Part shown: positions 7,619-13,873 of the stretch, piece by piece
Layout: each line of letters begins with the position of its first letter
Position numbering within the stretch: position 1 is the stretch's first letter
Assembly: GCA_947595555.1 (NCBI GenBank)
Contig: CANQES010000030.1
Span: 1-13,873, forward strand
Source of the DNA: an uncultured Clostridia bacterium
Lineage (GTDB): Bacteria; Bacillota; Clostridia; TANB77; CAG-508
Reading direction: 5' to 3'
Length of the DNA stretch: 13,873 nucleotides
The notes under the pieces: model-generated
What the model was told of the DNA's origin: nothing
The model's database searches: none
The model's input: the letters and a program-made list of their open reading frames with translations, nothing else
Made by a program: the position numbers and the translations under genes

Positions 7619-8196
7619 TAATAGTATTGGACTTATTTGTTCTCCATCTAATGCATACTCTATAGTTTTAATAATATATTCAAAATCAAATACAATTGAC
7701 CTTGGTTTTGTTATTGGATTATCTTGTCTGAAAGGAACAAAATAATAGTTTCTTCTATTTAATAATTTTCCAATGTTTTCAGCATTGCCACTCAATCCAT
7801 TATTGGTAGATGGTGCAATAACTAAAGGAAATCCGATTTCTTAGATGTGATTTTGCTGCCATTAAAGCAGGTGTATCAATAATATCACATGCTAACTTTG
7901 ACATAGTGTTTCCGTGAGCATGGTGCTATAATCATTATATCTGTTAGTTTTTTTGGGCCGATTGGTTCTGCGTCTTGAATGGTATGGATGATTTTTTTAC
8001 CAGTTATGTTTTCGATTTCTTCAATAAAGTCTTTTGCTTTACCAAACTTAGTATCTAAATTATAACTATTATATGACATGATTGGAATTATGTCCGCTCC
8101 TTTTTCAATTAATTCTTTCATTTTTGGTATAGTTTTTTTGAATGTGCAAAAGGAACCTGTTAGTGCAAATCCTATTTTTTTACCTTTTACTTCCAA
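7616..8196 (-). pseudogene. spoVFB: Dipicolinate synthase subunit B, broken by two frameshifts
   Basis: SpoVFB is the flavoprotein subunit of dipicolinate synthase, which makes the spore-core chelator dipicolinic acid in the mother cell. The first frame (TTG at 8196, AGGAGG upstream) gives KGKKIGFALTGSFCTF through MIIAPC, then shifts. The second frame reads GNTMSKLACDIIDTPALMAAKSHLRN, and the third reads GFPLVIAPSTNNGLS through YYFVPFRQDNP to EQISPILL and TGA at 7616-7618. Both shifts are explained by one extra base each, near 7914 and 7835. Removing both gives an uninterrupted 192 residues, close to the usual 200. The partner spoVFA is not next to it; upstream lies the divergent flippase. 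Either the gene is inactive or both indels are sequence errors. The TTG start has an 11-base spacer, rather long. Confidence 0.88.
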
Positions 8197-8230
8197 AGTT
8201 TACAATTCCTCCTTTCATATTACATTTATA

Positions 8231-8239
8231 TATAATATG
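8231..8239 (-). promoter_or_regulatory. Possible sigma-K-like -10 element for spoVFB
   Basis: In minus reading CATATTATA matches the CATAnnnTA -10 pattern of mother-cell sigma-K promoters, about 35 bases before the spoVFB start, which suits the known late mother-cell expression of this gene in Bacillus. No good -35 AC is seen at the proper distance, and the region is so AT-rich that the match may be chance. Confidence 0.25.
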
Positions 8240-8346
8240 AAATTATGTAAATTTTGAAAGCTATTAATATTATATTTTTTAACTTTTATTTTGTATTATA
8301 TTCTCATATTCAGGATAAAAAAACATATTTATTTAATGGTGATACT

Positions 8347-9735
8347 TTGAAAAGAACAAAAAAATTTTTCCTTAATGGAATAATATTAACTATTACAGCC
8401 TTTTTTATGAAAAGCATTGGAATGAGTTTTGGAATCTACGTTTCCAACAAAATTGGCTCTGAAGCACTTGGTGTTTTTAATTTAGTAATGTCAGTTTATT
8501 TATTTGCTGTAACTTTCGCTACATCTGGATTAAGCCTTGCCTGTACACGCATCGTTTCAGAAGAACTTGCCAAAGGTCATTCCTATGATGCCCTAAAAGC
8601 CGTAAAAAGTTGTTTAATATTTTCTTTGATATTAGGCTTTGGTAGTAGCATCCTTATCTTAGCCTTTTCAAATATAATATGTCAAAATTGGTTAAATAAT
8701 ATGATTTCTTGTAGGCCTCTTTATCTAATTGCAATTGGTCTACCTTTCATTGCGGTATCTAGTGTAATAAATGGTTATTTTTCTGCCGTAAGAAAAGCTT
8801 ATAAAAGTGCTATATCACAAGTATTTGAATTATGTATTAAGATTGTTTTAAGTATTGTTTTATTACATTTTTATGCTAACAAAAATGTAGAAACTACCTG
8901 TATTTGCCTAATTTTAGCAGATGTTATGTCAGAAATCTGTTCTTGCTTGCTAATCGTTATTTTATATAAAATAGATAAAATTAAAATTAGTAAAAAGCAC
9001 ATTACTATTGTAACTTTCAAAAGAAAAATTTTAAAAATTACTTTTCCAGTTTCTATAACTTCTTATATTCGTTCAGGCTTATCTACTTTAAAACAATTTA
9101 TTATTCCTAAAAGATTACTTTTATTTGGTTTGCCTTATAGTATAGCATTATCTGAATATGGTAAAATTAATGGTATGACGATGTCTGTACTTCTATTTCC
9201 TAATGTTTTTATCTTTTCTTTCAGTAATTTATTAATACCTGAATTTGCAAGTTTAATGGCAAAAGGATATAAAAAAAGAATTACAGACATTTGTAAAAAA
9301 GTATTTTTTACTACTTCTGTATTCTCTATTGGCATTTCTCTTATTTTCTTTTTCTTTGCTAATGACATTAGTCTAATGATGTTTCAAAATTTATCATGTG
9401 CTAAATATATTAAAATTCTTTCCCCTCTCATTTTATTCATGTATCCAGATAATATAATAGATAGCATATTAAAAGGATTGAATAAACAGTTTAGCGTTAT
9501 GATTTGCAATATCTTAGATTTATTATTAACTATTAGTGTTTTATATGTCTTATTGCCTACTTTTGGAATAGAAGGCTATCTCCTATCCATTATAATTAGT
9601 GAAGTTTTTAATTTTTGCGTTAGTTATTTTCAATTAATCAAAGCTAGTGATTTTAAAATGTCTTTTCCAATTTATTGTTGTTATGTATTTTTTTTACTAT
9701 TGGCAATTTATAACATTCTTACCATTATAATATAA
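8347..9735 (+). CDS. SpoVB/MOP-superfamily polysaccharide flippase
   Basis: This is a polytopic membrane protein, 462 residues from the start chosen, with about 12-14 hydrophobic helices. It belongs to the multidrug/oligosaccharidyl-lipid/polysaccharide flippase superfamily, which moves lipid-linked sugars across the membrane. The N-terminal pattern (KFFLNGIILTITAFFMKSIGM, then GSEALGVFNLVMSVYLF and SGLSLACTRIVSEEL) and NGYFSAVRKAYKSAISQVFE resemble SpoVB-type proteins of spore-formers, which act in spore cortex synthesis; a general peptidoglycan or capsule role is also possible. TTG at 8347 is preferred because GGTGAT, complementary to the 16S tail, lies three bases upstream. The frame stays open back to a TTG at 8254, but that start has no ribosome site and would add an unusual 31-residue hydrophobic tail. 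It is divergent from spoVFB and overlaps the next gene by 11 bases tail to tail. Confidence 0.85.
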   Translation: MKRTKKFFLNGIILTITAFFMKSIGMSFGIYVSNKIGSEALGVFNLVMSVYLFAVTFATSGLSLACTRIVSEELAKGHSYDALKAVKSCLIFSLILGFGSSILILAFSNIICQNWLNNMISCRPLYLIAIGLPFIAVSSVINGYFSAVRKAYKSAISQVFELCIKIVLSIVLLHFYANKNVETTCICLILADVMSEICSCLLIVILYKIDKIKISKKHITIVTFKRKILKITFPVSITSYIRSGLSTLKQFIIPKRLLLFGLPYSIALSEYGKINGMTMSVLLFPNVFIFSFSNLLIPEFASLMAKGYKKRITDICKKVFFTTSVFSIGISLIFFFFANDISLMMFQNLSCAKYIKILSPLILFMYPDNIIDSILKGLNKQFSVMICNILDLLLTISVLYVLLPTFGIEGYLLSIIISEVFNFCVSYFQLIKASDFKMSFPIYCCYVFFLLLAIYNILTIII

Positions 9736-10351
9736 CTCCTTCAATACCATCATCCAGATTTTGCACAAACATTTCTGCATCCTTCTTGCTACCAACAATA
9801 CTGCCATAATGAATTGGAACAGCTATCAAAGGTTTTATATAATTCACTAATTGAGCAGCCTCATTACTATTCATTGTATAAGTTCCACCAACTGGAACAA
9901 AAGCAACATCACAAACAACCTTTTTATTTTCCTCTGTAATATCTGTATCTCCTGCAATATAATAAGCATGTCCCTGTAAATTTAATATATAGCCAACCCA
10001 ACCATTTTCTTTAGGATGAAAAGTCTTATTAATATTATAAGCAGGAATAGTTTTTATCTCTACTCTTAGAATTTTATAAGTATCATTTGGTTTTACAACT
10101 ACAATATTTTCCTTTTTGACATTTAAAGCAAGTGTTTTATCATATAAATCATCTGTAACACAAATAATCGTATTTTCATTTTTTACTTTTAGTATATCCT
10201 CTTCTGAAAAATGATCATAATGAGAATGCGTAATTAATATAATATCTGCATCATTATAATTATTATCCAAATGAAATGGATCTATATACAATATCTTTTC
10301 CTTATTAAACTTAATACAAGCATGATTTAAAAGTTCTATATTTTCTAACAT
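9725..10351 (-). CDS. MBL-fold metallohydrolase (UPF0173/YtkL-like)
   Basis: This 208-residue soluble protein has the metallo-beta-lactamase fold. The metal motif THSHYDHF gives His42, His44, Asp46 and His47. His112, Asp135 in AGDTD and His181 in VPIHYG supply the other expected ligands. It is of the short UPF0173 type, hydrolases of unknown physiological substrate that often start with a conserved N-terminal His (NHACIKF, His10). ATG at 10351 has a full GGAGGTGAT site. Its stop falls inside the end of the convergent flippase gene, so the two transcripts overlap antisense. It is transcribed away from the coiled-coil gene at 10484. Confidence 0.9.
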   Translation of the reverse strand: MLENIELLNHACIKFNKEKILYIDPFHLDNNYNDADIILITHSHYDHFSEEDILKVKNENTIICVTDDLYDKTLALNVKKENIVVVKPNDTYKILRVEIKTIPAYNINKTFHPKENGWVGYILNLQGHAYYIAGDTDITEENKKVVCDVAFVPVGGTYTMNSNEAAQLVNYIKPLIAVPIHYGSIVGSKKDAEMFVQNLDDGIEGVIL

Positions 10352-10442
10352 AATATCACCTCCATATTAATTTACCACAAAATATTAAAAATAACAACAT
10401 TAATAAATGTAATAAAAATGTAATATTTTTCGTCATTTTTTC

Positions 10443-10451
10443 TGTTATAAT
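10443..10451 (+). promoter_or_regulatory. Extended -10 promoter of the coiled-coil gene
   Basis: TGTTATAAT is an extended -10 element (TGnTATAAT), 32 bases upstream of the ATG at 10484. The -35 region is a T-rich stretch without a good TTGACA, which extended -10 promoters tolerate. Confidence 0.6.
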
Positions 10452-10483
10452 ATATATGAATACAAAAGATTTTGGAGGATATC

Positions 10484-11446
10484 ATGCTTTTTTATAATTT
10501 TAATACTTTAGATGATTTTATAAAAAACAATTTAATTAGTAATATTCAAGCGGAAAAAGAGAACTTGAATCAATTAAAAAGTTTATATTCAAACAAAAAA
10601 TCGAATCTTTTAAAAATTACAACTAATATGATAGACATAACAGACTTTATGGAAGAACATTTAGAAGATTTTCAAGAGGTAATCTCTTCTTTAAAAAAAT
10701 CATTTGAAAATATTGATACAATTGATATTTTAATTGATAAATTAGAAGAAAATTTGGCTATTAATATCTCTTTATATGAAAGACATTTTGAATATAATAT
10801 TAATGAAATAAAGGCAAATTTAGTTGATTATAATAAACAAAGAGAAGAATTGTTTAATAAAATTTTAGAATTTGAAAATACTAGCACTTCTATACTAAAT
10901 TCTGCTATTGAATTATCTTTTCAAGCCACTTCTAAAAAGAAAAAAAAGCCTGTTATGCCAAATATTTATAAGAAAGATAATATAACCGTAGATATTAAAC
11001 AAGAACCTTATGACCACAATGTTTTAATAGTTTCTGAAAAAGAGCAAAAAGCTTATCTGCCTTTCTTCTATTCTAAAATAAAAGAAATTTTTGAACGTGG
11101 TAATACTCCTTACATGTCATTACAAGATGTTGTTAATGAATTATATGTAATTCCTTTAAATAGATTTAAAAGTTCATCTATTGCTAGATTTAGAGAAGCT
11201 TTTCATCTTATTCGTGATAAAGAAAAAGGTTCTATTACAAAAGCTTTAGATTTAGGATTAGAGTTAATGTTTAAATATAATTTAAACCCGATAATTATAG
11301 CTGCATGTAGAAATTTGGATGAGTTAGATATTTACTTGGCTTGTATGGATGAAAATGATATGTCACATTTCCCTTGTTTTGATATAAAATTTGAAGTTAT
11401 GCCACAAGTTGTTAAAAATAGAAAGAAAAATACCTTTTTGTTTTAA
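10484..11446 (+). CDS. Unrecognised coiled-coil protein, conserved-looking C-terminal domain
   Basis: I do not recognise this 320-residue protein. There is no signal peptide or membrane helix, so it is probably cytoplasmic. Residues 12-145 are charged, Leu/Ile/Asn/Glu-rich and nearly Pro/Gly-free, fitting long coiled-coil helices. A Lys-rich hinge (151-155) is followed by a mixed domain with VLIVSEKEQKAYLPFFYSKI (about 180-199), an RFREAFHLIRDKEKGS segment (235-250), and a helical end with ALDLGLELMFKYNLNP and IIAACRNLDELDIY. ATG at 10484 is chosen because GGAGG lies five bases upstream; the open frame extends to TTG at 10472, but that codon belongs to the ribosome site itself. An extended -10 promoter precedes it, and its stop codon lies in the loop edge of a terminator hairpin. 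The sortase gene follows 38 bases later on the same strand. Confidence 0.75.
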   Translation: MLFYNFNTLDDFIKNNLISNIQAEKENLNQLKSLYSNKKSNLLKITTNMIDITDFMEEHLEDFQEVISSLKKSFENIDTIDILIDKLEENLAINISLYERHFEYNINEIKANLVDYNKQREELFNKILEFENTSTSILNSAIELSFQATSKKKKKPVMPNIYKKDNITVDIKQEPYDHNVLIVSEKEQKAYLPFFYSKIKEIFERGNTPYMSLQDVVNELYVIPLNRFKSSSIARFREAFHLIRDKEKGSITKALDLGLELMFKYNLNPIIIAACRNLDELDIYLACMDENDMSHFPCFDIKFEVMPQVVKNRKKNTFLF

Positions 11447-11460
11447 GGTATTTTTTATTA
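11427..11460 (+). terminator. Rho-independent terminator after the coiled-coil gene
   Basis: AAAATACCTT (11427-11436) pairs perfectly with AAGGTATTTT (11445-11454) over an 8-base loop, followed by T-rich sequence. The hairpin includes the last codons and TAA of the gene. It would reduce read-through into the sortase. Confidence 0.75.
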
Positions 11461-11484
11461 TTTTTTACATACACTAAATTTATT

Positions 11485-12114
11485 ATGAACCAAATTTTAA
11501 ATACAAGTTTAGAAAAAAATACAAAAAATTTAAAAAAGAAAGACTGGTTTCGTTTTCAATTTAGTGTTTCACTTTCTATTATATCCATATTAATTATCTG
11601 TGGTATTTTTTATTGGTATCACTTATCTAAAAAAGAAAATTTTTCTGACATTTTAATGTCTAGTTATGACATTTATAGATTATATAATCATCCTGAAGAT
11701 ACTACTGATATAGCAGAAACTAATGGGTTATTTGGAATCATTAACATTCCAAAGATTAACCTTTATTATCCTGTTTTTTCGTCTTTTTCAGAAGAATTAC
11801 TAAAAGCTTCACCTTGTAAGTTCTTTGGAAACACCCCTAAGTCAAATGGAAATATTTGTATTGCTGGTCATAATTACGATAATTCACTATTTTTTAGTAA
11901 GCTAAGATATTTATCACTGAATGATGATATTTATATTTTTGATAATAATGGAAAAAAGTATCTTTACACTATCTATGATATTTATGAAGTAAAAGATACT
12001 GATCTTTCGCCTATTTATAATTATCCTAAAAATCAAAAGATATTAACACTCGTTACTTGTAATAATTTTAATTCAAATCGTATTATTGTAAGAGCAAAAC
12101 AAAGGAGCTCCTAA
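11485..12114 (+). CDS. Membrane-anchored sortase (transpeptidase)
   Basis: Sortases cut LPxTG-type signals between Thr and Gly and join the protein to cell-wall peptidoglycan or pilin. This 209-residue protein has an N-terminal anchor (26-45) after a basic cytoplasmic tail, then the sortase beta-barrel. The catalytic triad is visible: His129 in AGHNYDNS, Cys192 in TLVTCNN and Arg199 in SNRIIVRAK. FFSKL after the His resembles the usual F-x-x-L pattern. Length suits class D/E-like sortases, but I cannot fix the class. ATG at 11485 has no clear Shine-Dalgarno site, yet any later Met would lose the membrane anchor. An LPKTG protein is encoded convergently right after it and is the obvious substrate. 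Confidence 0.9.
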   Translation: MNQILNTSLEKNTKNLKKKDWFRFQFSVSLSIISILIICGIFYWYHLSKKENFSDILMSSYDIYRLYNHPEDTTDIAETNGLFGIINIPKINLYYPVFSSFSEELLKASPCKFFGNTPKSNGNICIAGHNYDNSLFFSKLRYLSLNDDIYIFDNNGKKYLYTIYDIYEVKDTDLSPIYNYPKNQKILTLVTCNNFNSNRIIVRAKQRSS

Positions 12115-12122
12115 AAGCTCCT
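12103..12122. terminator. Bidirectional hairpin terminator between sortase and LPKTG gene
   Basis: AGGAGCT (12103-12109) pairs with AGCTCCT (12116-12122) over a 6-base loop that contains part of the sortase stop codon. In minus reading it is followed by TTTTGTTTTG, a good terminator for the LPKTG gene; on the plus strand the T-tract is weak. Confidence 0.7.
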
Positions 12123-12127
12123 ATTTA

Positions 12128-12511
12128 CTAAATATTTCTATAATCTTTAATTTTCTTATAAGCGTAAACTGCTGAAATAGCAAATACTACTACTAATAAA
12201 GCTACTGGAATAGAATCTTCTATACCTGTTTTTGGTAAATTGTTTGTATTGTAAATATTAGTACTATTAGTATTTGTATTATTTATATTTGTGTTATTTC
12301 TATTTGTATTATAATTGTTAATATTTGTGTTATTATTGTTAATGTTTGTATTAGAATTATTAGTATTTACATTAGAATTATTGCTAATAGGAAGATTTAA
12401 ATTTCCCGTTAAGTCTGTATCTGCTGCTAATACCATAGTATTAATAAACATTATTAACATTATACTCATTAATAAAATTGAAAATAGTTTGATTAAATTT
12501 AATTTTTTCAT
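12128..12511 (-). CDS. Small LPKTG cell-wall-anchored Asn/Thr-rich stalk protein
   Basis: This 127-residue protein has a basic N-terminus and hydrophobic signal peptide (about 1-29, cleavage likely after VLA). An Asn/Thr/Ser/Ile-rich repeat region follows (about 44-91). The sorting signal LPKTG is at 92-96, followed by a hydrophobic helix (about 101-118) and a basic tail KKIKDYRNI. It is a textbook sortase substrate, but the mature exposed part of about 65 residues has no room for a folded domain. ATG at 12511 is chosen because GAGGAG lies just upstream; a GTG at 12526 in the same frame is part of that ribosome site. It is convergent with the sortase gene and has its own strong promoter. It may act as a surface spacer or glycosylated coat; that is inference. 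Confidence 0.9.
   Translation of the reverse strand: MKKLNLIKLFSILLMSIMLIMFINTMVLAADTDLTGNLNLPISNNSNVNTNNSNTNINNNNTNINNYNTNRNNTNINNTNTNSTNIYNTNNLPKTGIEDSIPVALLVVVFAISAVYAYKKIKDYRNI
12239..12382 (-). repeat. Degenerate AAT/ACT-rich coding repeat (Asn/Thr tract)
   Basis: Short irregular units coding for variants of NTNINN and NNTN are repeated across residues 44-91 of the LPKTG protein. The units vary in length by multiples of three and have no fixed spacers. Such tracts can change length by slippage without shifting the frame. Confidence 0.7.
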
Positions 12512-12556
12512 ATCGATTCTCCTCACTTTTTATTAGTATTATTATAATCGCTTAAA

Positions 12557-12585
12557 ATTATACTACCTTTTTATATATAATTCAA
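12557..12585 (-). promoter_or_regulatory. Vegetative promoter of the LPKTG gene
   Basis: In minus reading TTGAAT (12580-12585), a 17-base spacer and a perfect TATAAT (12557-12562) lie about 46 bases upstream of the ATG at 12511. This is one of the two best promoter matches in the window. No operator-like dyad is seen near it, so strong constitutive expression is likely. The remaining 126 bases towards ychF hold nothing I can identify beyond AT-rich sequence. Confidence 0.75.
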
Positions 12586-12711
12586 GTGATTAAAAAAAAT
12601 AACTTCTAATTTTTTTTATTTACATTTCATATTTTATACTTAAATACATTATAAGTCAATACCTTTTTTCGATTTTTTATTTACATTTTTATTACAGAAC
12701 TATTACATCAA

Positions 12712-13803
12712 TTATACATTAAATTTAAACAAAACAATGTCGCCATCTTGCATGATATAATCCTTTCCTTCTGAACGTACTAGTCCCTTTTCTCTAGCAT
12801 TTACCATTGAACCTTCTTTCATTAAATCATCATATGAAACAACTTCAGCTTTGATAAAACCTCTTTCAATATCAGAGTGGATTTTACCAGCAGCTTGTGG
12901 TGCTTTTGTTCCTTTTTTTATGGTCCATGCTCTTACTTCTGGCTCTCCGGCTGTTAAAAATGACATAAGTCCTAATAAATCATAGCTTTTTTTGATAACT
13001 TTATCTAGTCCAGATTCTTGTAATCCAAGAGCTTCTAGCATTTCTTTCTTGTCTTCTGCTTCCAATCCTGATAGTTCTTCTTCAATTTTAACACATAAAG
13101 GAATTACTTCAGCTTTTTCTTTTGATGCATATTCTTTTACCTTTTTTACAAGTTCATCATTTTCTGCATTTTCCATTTGACTTTCTGAAATATTAGCAAT
13201 ATATAAAATTGGTTTTGTTGTTAATAAAAACATATCTTTTACTAATTCTTGTTCTTCATCATTAAAATCAATTGCTCTTGCTGATATTCCATTTTCTAAA
13301 TTTTCTTTAATTTTTTCTAGTAAATCAATTTCTTGTTGATATTTCTTGTCTGCTTTCAAATTTTTTCTTGCTTTATCTAATCTTTTATTTACTGTTTCAA
13401 TGTCTGCAAAAATTAATTCTAAATTTATTGTTTCAATATCTCTAATTGGGTCTACACTTCCATCAACATGAACTACATTGGAGTCTTCAAAACATCTTAC
13501 AACTTCACATATGCTATCTGTTTCACGAATGTGAGATAAGAATTTATTTCCTAATCCCTCTCCTTTACTTGCTCCCTTAACTAATCCTGCTATATCAACA
13601 AATTCAATAACTGCATGCGTAGTTTTTTGTGGATGATACATTTTTGTTAATTCATCTAGCCTTTCATCTGGTACAGCTACTACCCCTACATTTGGTTCTA
13701 TTGTGCAAAATGGATAATTAGCACATTCAGCACCTGCTTTTGTTATGCTGTTAAATAAAGTACTTTTTCCTACATTTGGCAAACCTACTATTCCTAATTT
13801 CAT
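12712..13803 (-). CDS. ychF: Obg-family ribosome-associated ATPase YchF
   Basis: YchF is a universally conserved P-loop protein of the Obg group that prefers ATP to GTP, binds ribosomes and affects stress and redox responses. The protein has 363 residues, exactly the usual length. It shows MKLGIVGLPNVGKSTLFNSI with the P-loop at 7-15, the switch region DIAGLVKGASKGEGLGNKFLSHIRETD, a coiled-coil insert in the middle, and a C-terminal TGS domain ending VLFKFNV. ATG at 13803 has GGAGG five bases upstream and matches family starts; the frame remains open further upstream, but those residues come from a leader hairpin. No intrinsic terminator is obvious after its stop. Confidence 0.97.
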   Translation of the reverse strand: MKLGIVGLPNVGKSTLFNSITKAGAECANYPFCTIEPNVGVVAVPDERLDELTKMYHPQKTTHAVIEFVDIAGLVKGASKGEGLGNKFLSHIRETDSICEVVRCFEDSNVVHVDGSVDPIRDIETINLELIFADIETVNKRLDKARKNLKADKKYQQEIDLLEKIKENLENGISARAIDFNDEEQELVKDMFLLTTKPILYIANISESQMENAENDELVKKVKEYASKEKAEVIPLCVKIEEELSGLEAEDKKEMLEALGLQESGLDKVIKKSYDLLGLMSFLTAGEPEVRAWTIKKGTKAPQAAGKIHSDIERGFIKAEVVSYDDLMKEGSMVNAREKGLVRSEGKDYIMQDGDIVLFKFNV

Positions 13804-13818
13804 ATTAACCTCCATTCC

Positions 13819-13858
13819 GTCGCTTCGCTCGGCACAAAGTGCCATGAAAAATTGCGAC
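13819..13858. promoter_or_regulatory. GC-rich nested hairpin in the ychF leader
   Basis: Outer arms GTCGC (13819-13823) and GCGAC (13854-13858) enclose an inner perfect hairpin GGCAC-AAA-GTGCC (13831-13843). The stretch, with GCTTCGCTCGG, is far richer in GC than anything around it. It lies 16 bases before the ychF start and next to its ribosome site. It may be a regulatory RNA fold or a small repeated element; which one is not decidable here. Confidence 0.45.
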
Positions 13859-13873
13859 ATTTATATTTCTTTA

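Noticed and set aside
7545..7745. Open frame on the plus strand across element 2 and the spoVFB 3' end
   Set aside because: It lies antisense to clearly conserved SpoVFB sequence and has no ribosome site.
7885..8196. Intact small flavoprotein of 103 residues
   Set aside because: The remaining two thirds of SpoVFB follow in two other frames, so this is the front part of a broken gene and not a complete short protein.
8254..8346. Longer flippase start at TTG 8254
   Set aside because: No ribosome site precedes it and the extra 31 residues do not look like the family; TTG at 8347 has GGTGAT just upstream.
10472..10483. TTG start at 10472 for the coiled-coil protein
   Set aside because: TTGGAGG is the ribosome binding site itself for the ATG at 10484.
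12239..12382. CRISPR-like repeat array
   Set aside because: The repeats are short, irregular, coding (Asn/Thr tract) and lack spacers of constant length.
12512..12526. GTG start at 12526 for the LPKTG protein
   Set aside because: The bases are the Shine-Dalgarno region GAGGAG; the signal peptide fits a start at 12511.
13804..13860. N-terminal extension of YchF by 19 residues (start at 13860)
   Set aside because: Family members begin with MKLGIVGLPNVGKST, and a proper GGAGG site precedes the ATG at 13803; the extension translates a GC-rich hairpin.

Overview
The window is strongly AT-rich. Its Shine-Dalgarno sites are of the AGGAGG/GGAGGTGAT type, TTG starts are common, and it carries spore-formation genes (dipicolinate synthase subunit B and a SpoVB-type flippase) together with a sortase and an LPKTG protein. 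This points to a low-GC Gram-positive spore-former lineage, most likely an anaerobic Clostridia-type gut or environmental bacterium; the species cannot be named from the sequence alone.

Layout. Positions 1-1362 (minus strand) hold a copper export operon: a CopZ-like chaperone followed by the 5' part of a CopA-type P1B ATPase, which runs off the window edge exactly at the first Cys of the expected CPC motif. Positions 1436-7427 (minus) hold two export modules: an FtsX/MacB-like permease with its ABC ATPase, and a 1204-residue MMPL/RND-type transporter. The second extracellular loop of the MMPL protein is expanded by seven tandem ~80-residue helical repeats. A terminator-like, repeat-built hairpin separates the two modules. 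A related, larger inverted repeat lies upstream of the permease. Both elements begin exactly at the TGA stop of the gene they follow.

Positions 7616-9735 hold a divergent sporulation-type pair: spoVFB, broken by two single-base insertions in the same local context, and a polysaccharide flippase of the SpoVB/MOP family. A metallo-beta-lactamase-fold hydrolase (9725-10351, minus) converges on the flippase with an 11-base 3' overlap. Positions 10484-12511 hold an unrecognised coiled-coil protein, a membrane-anchored sortase, and, convergent to the sortase, a tiny LPKTG protein that is almost only an Asn/Thr-rich stalk. The window closes with ychF (12712-13803, minus), whose leader carries an unusually GC-rich nested hairpin.

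Most of the genes concern the cell envelope: metal export, two exporters, a lipid-linked sugar flippase, and sortase anchoring. The most novel items are the repeat-expanded MMPL loop with EF-hand-like signatures, the stop-codon-abutting inverted repeats, the minimal sortase/stalk pair, and the doubly frameshifted spoVFB. No stretch longer than 300 bases lacks a gene; the largest gaps (12512-12711 and 7428-7615) hold a promoter and an inverted-repeat element respectively.
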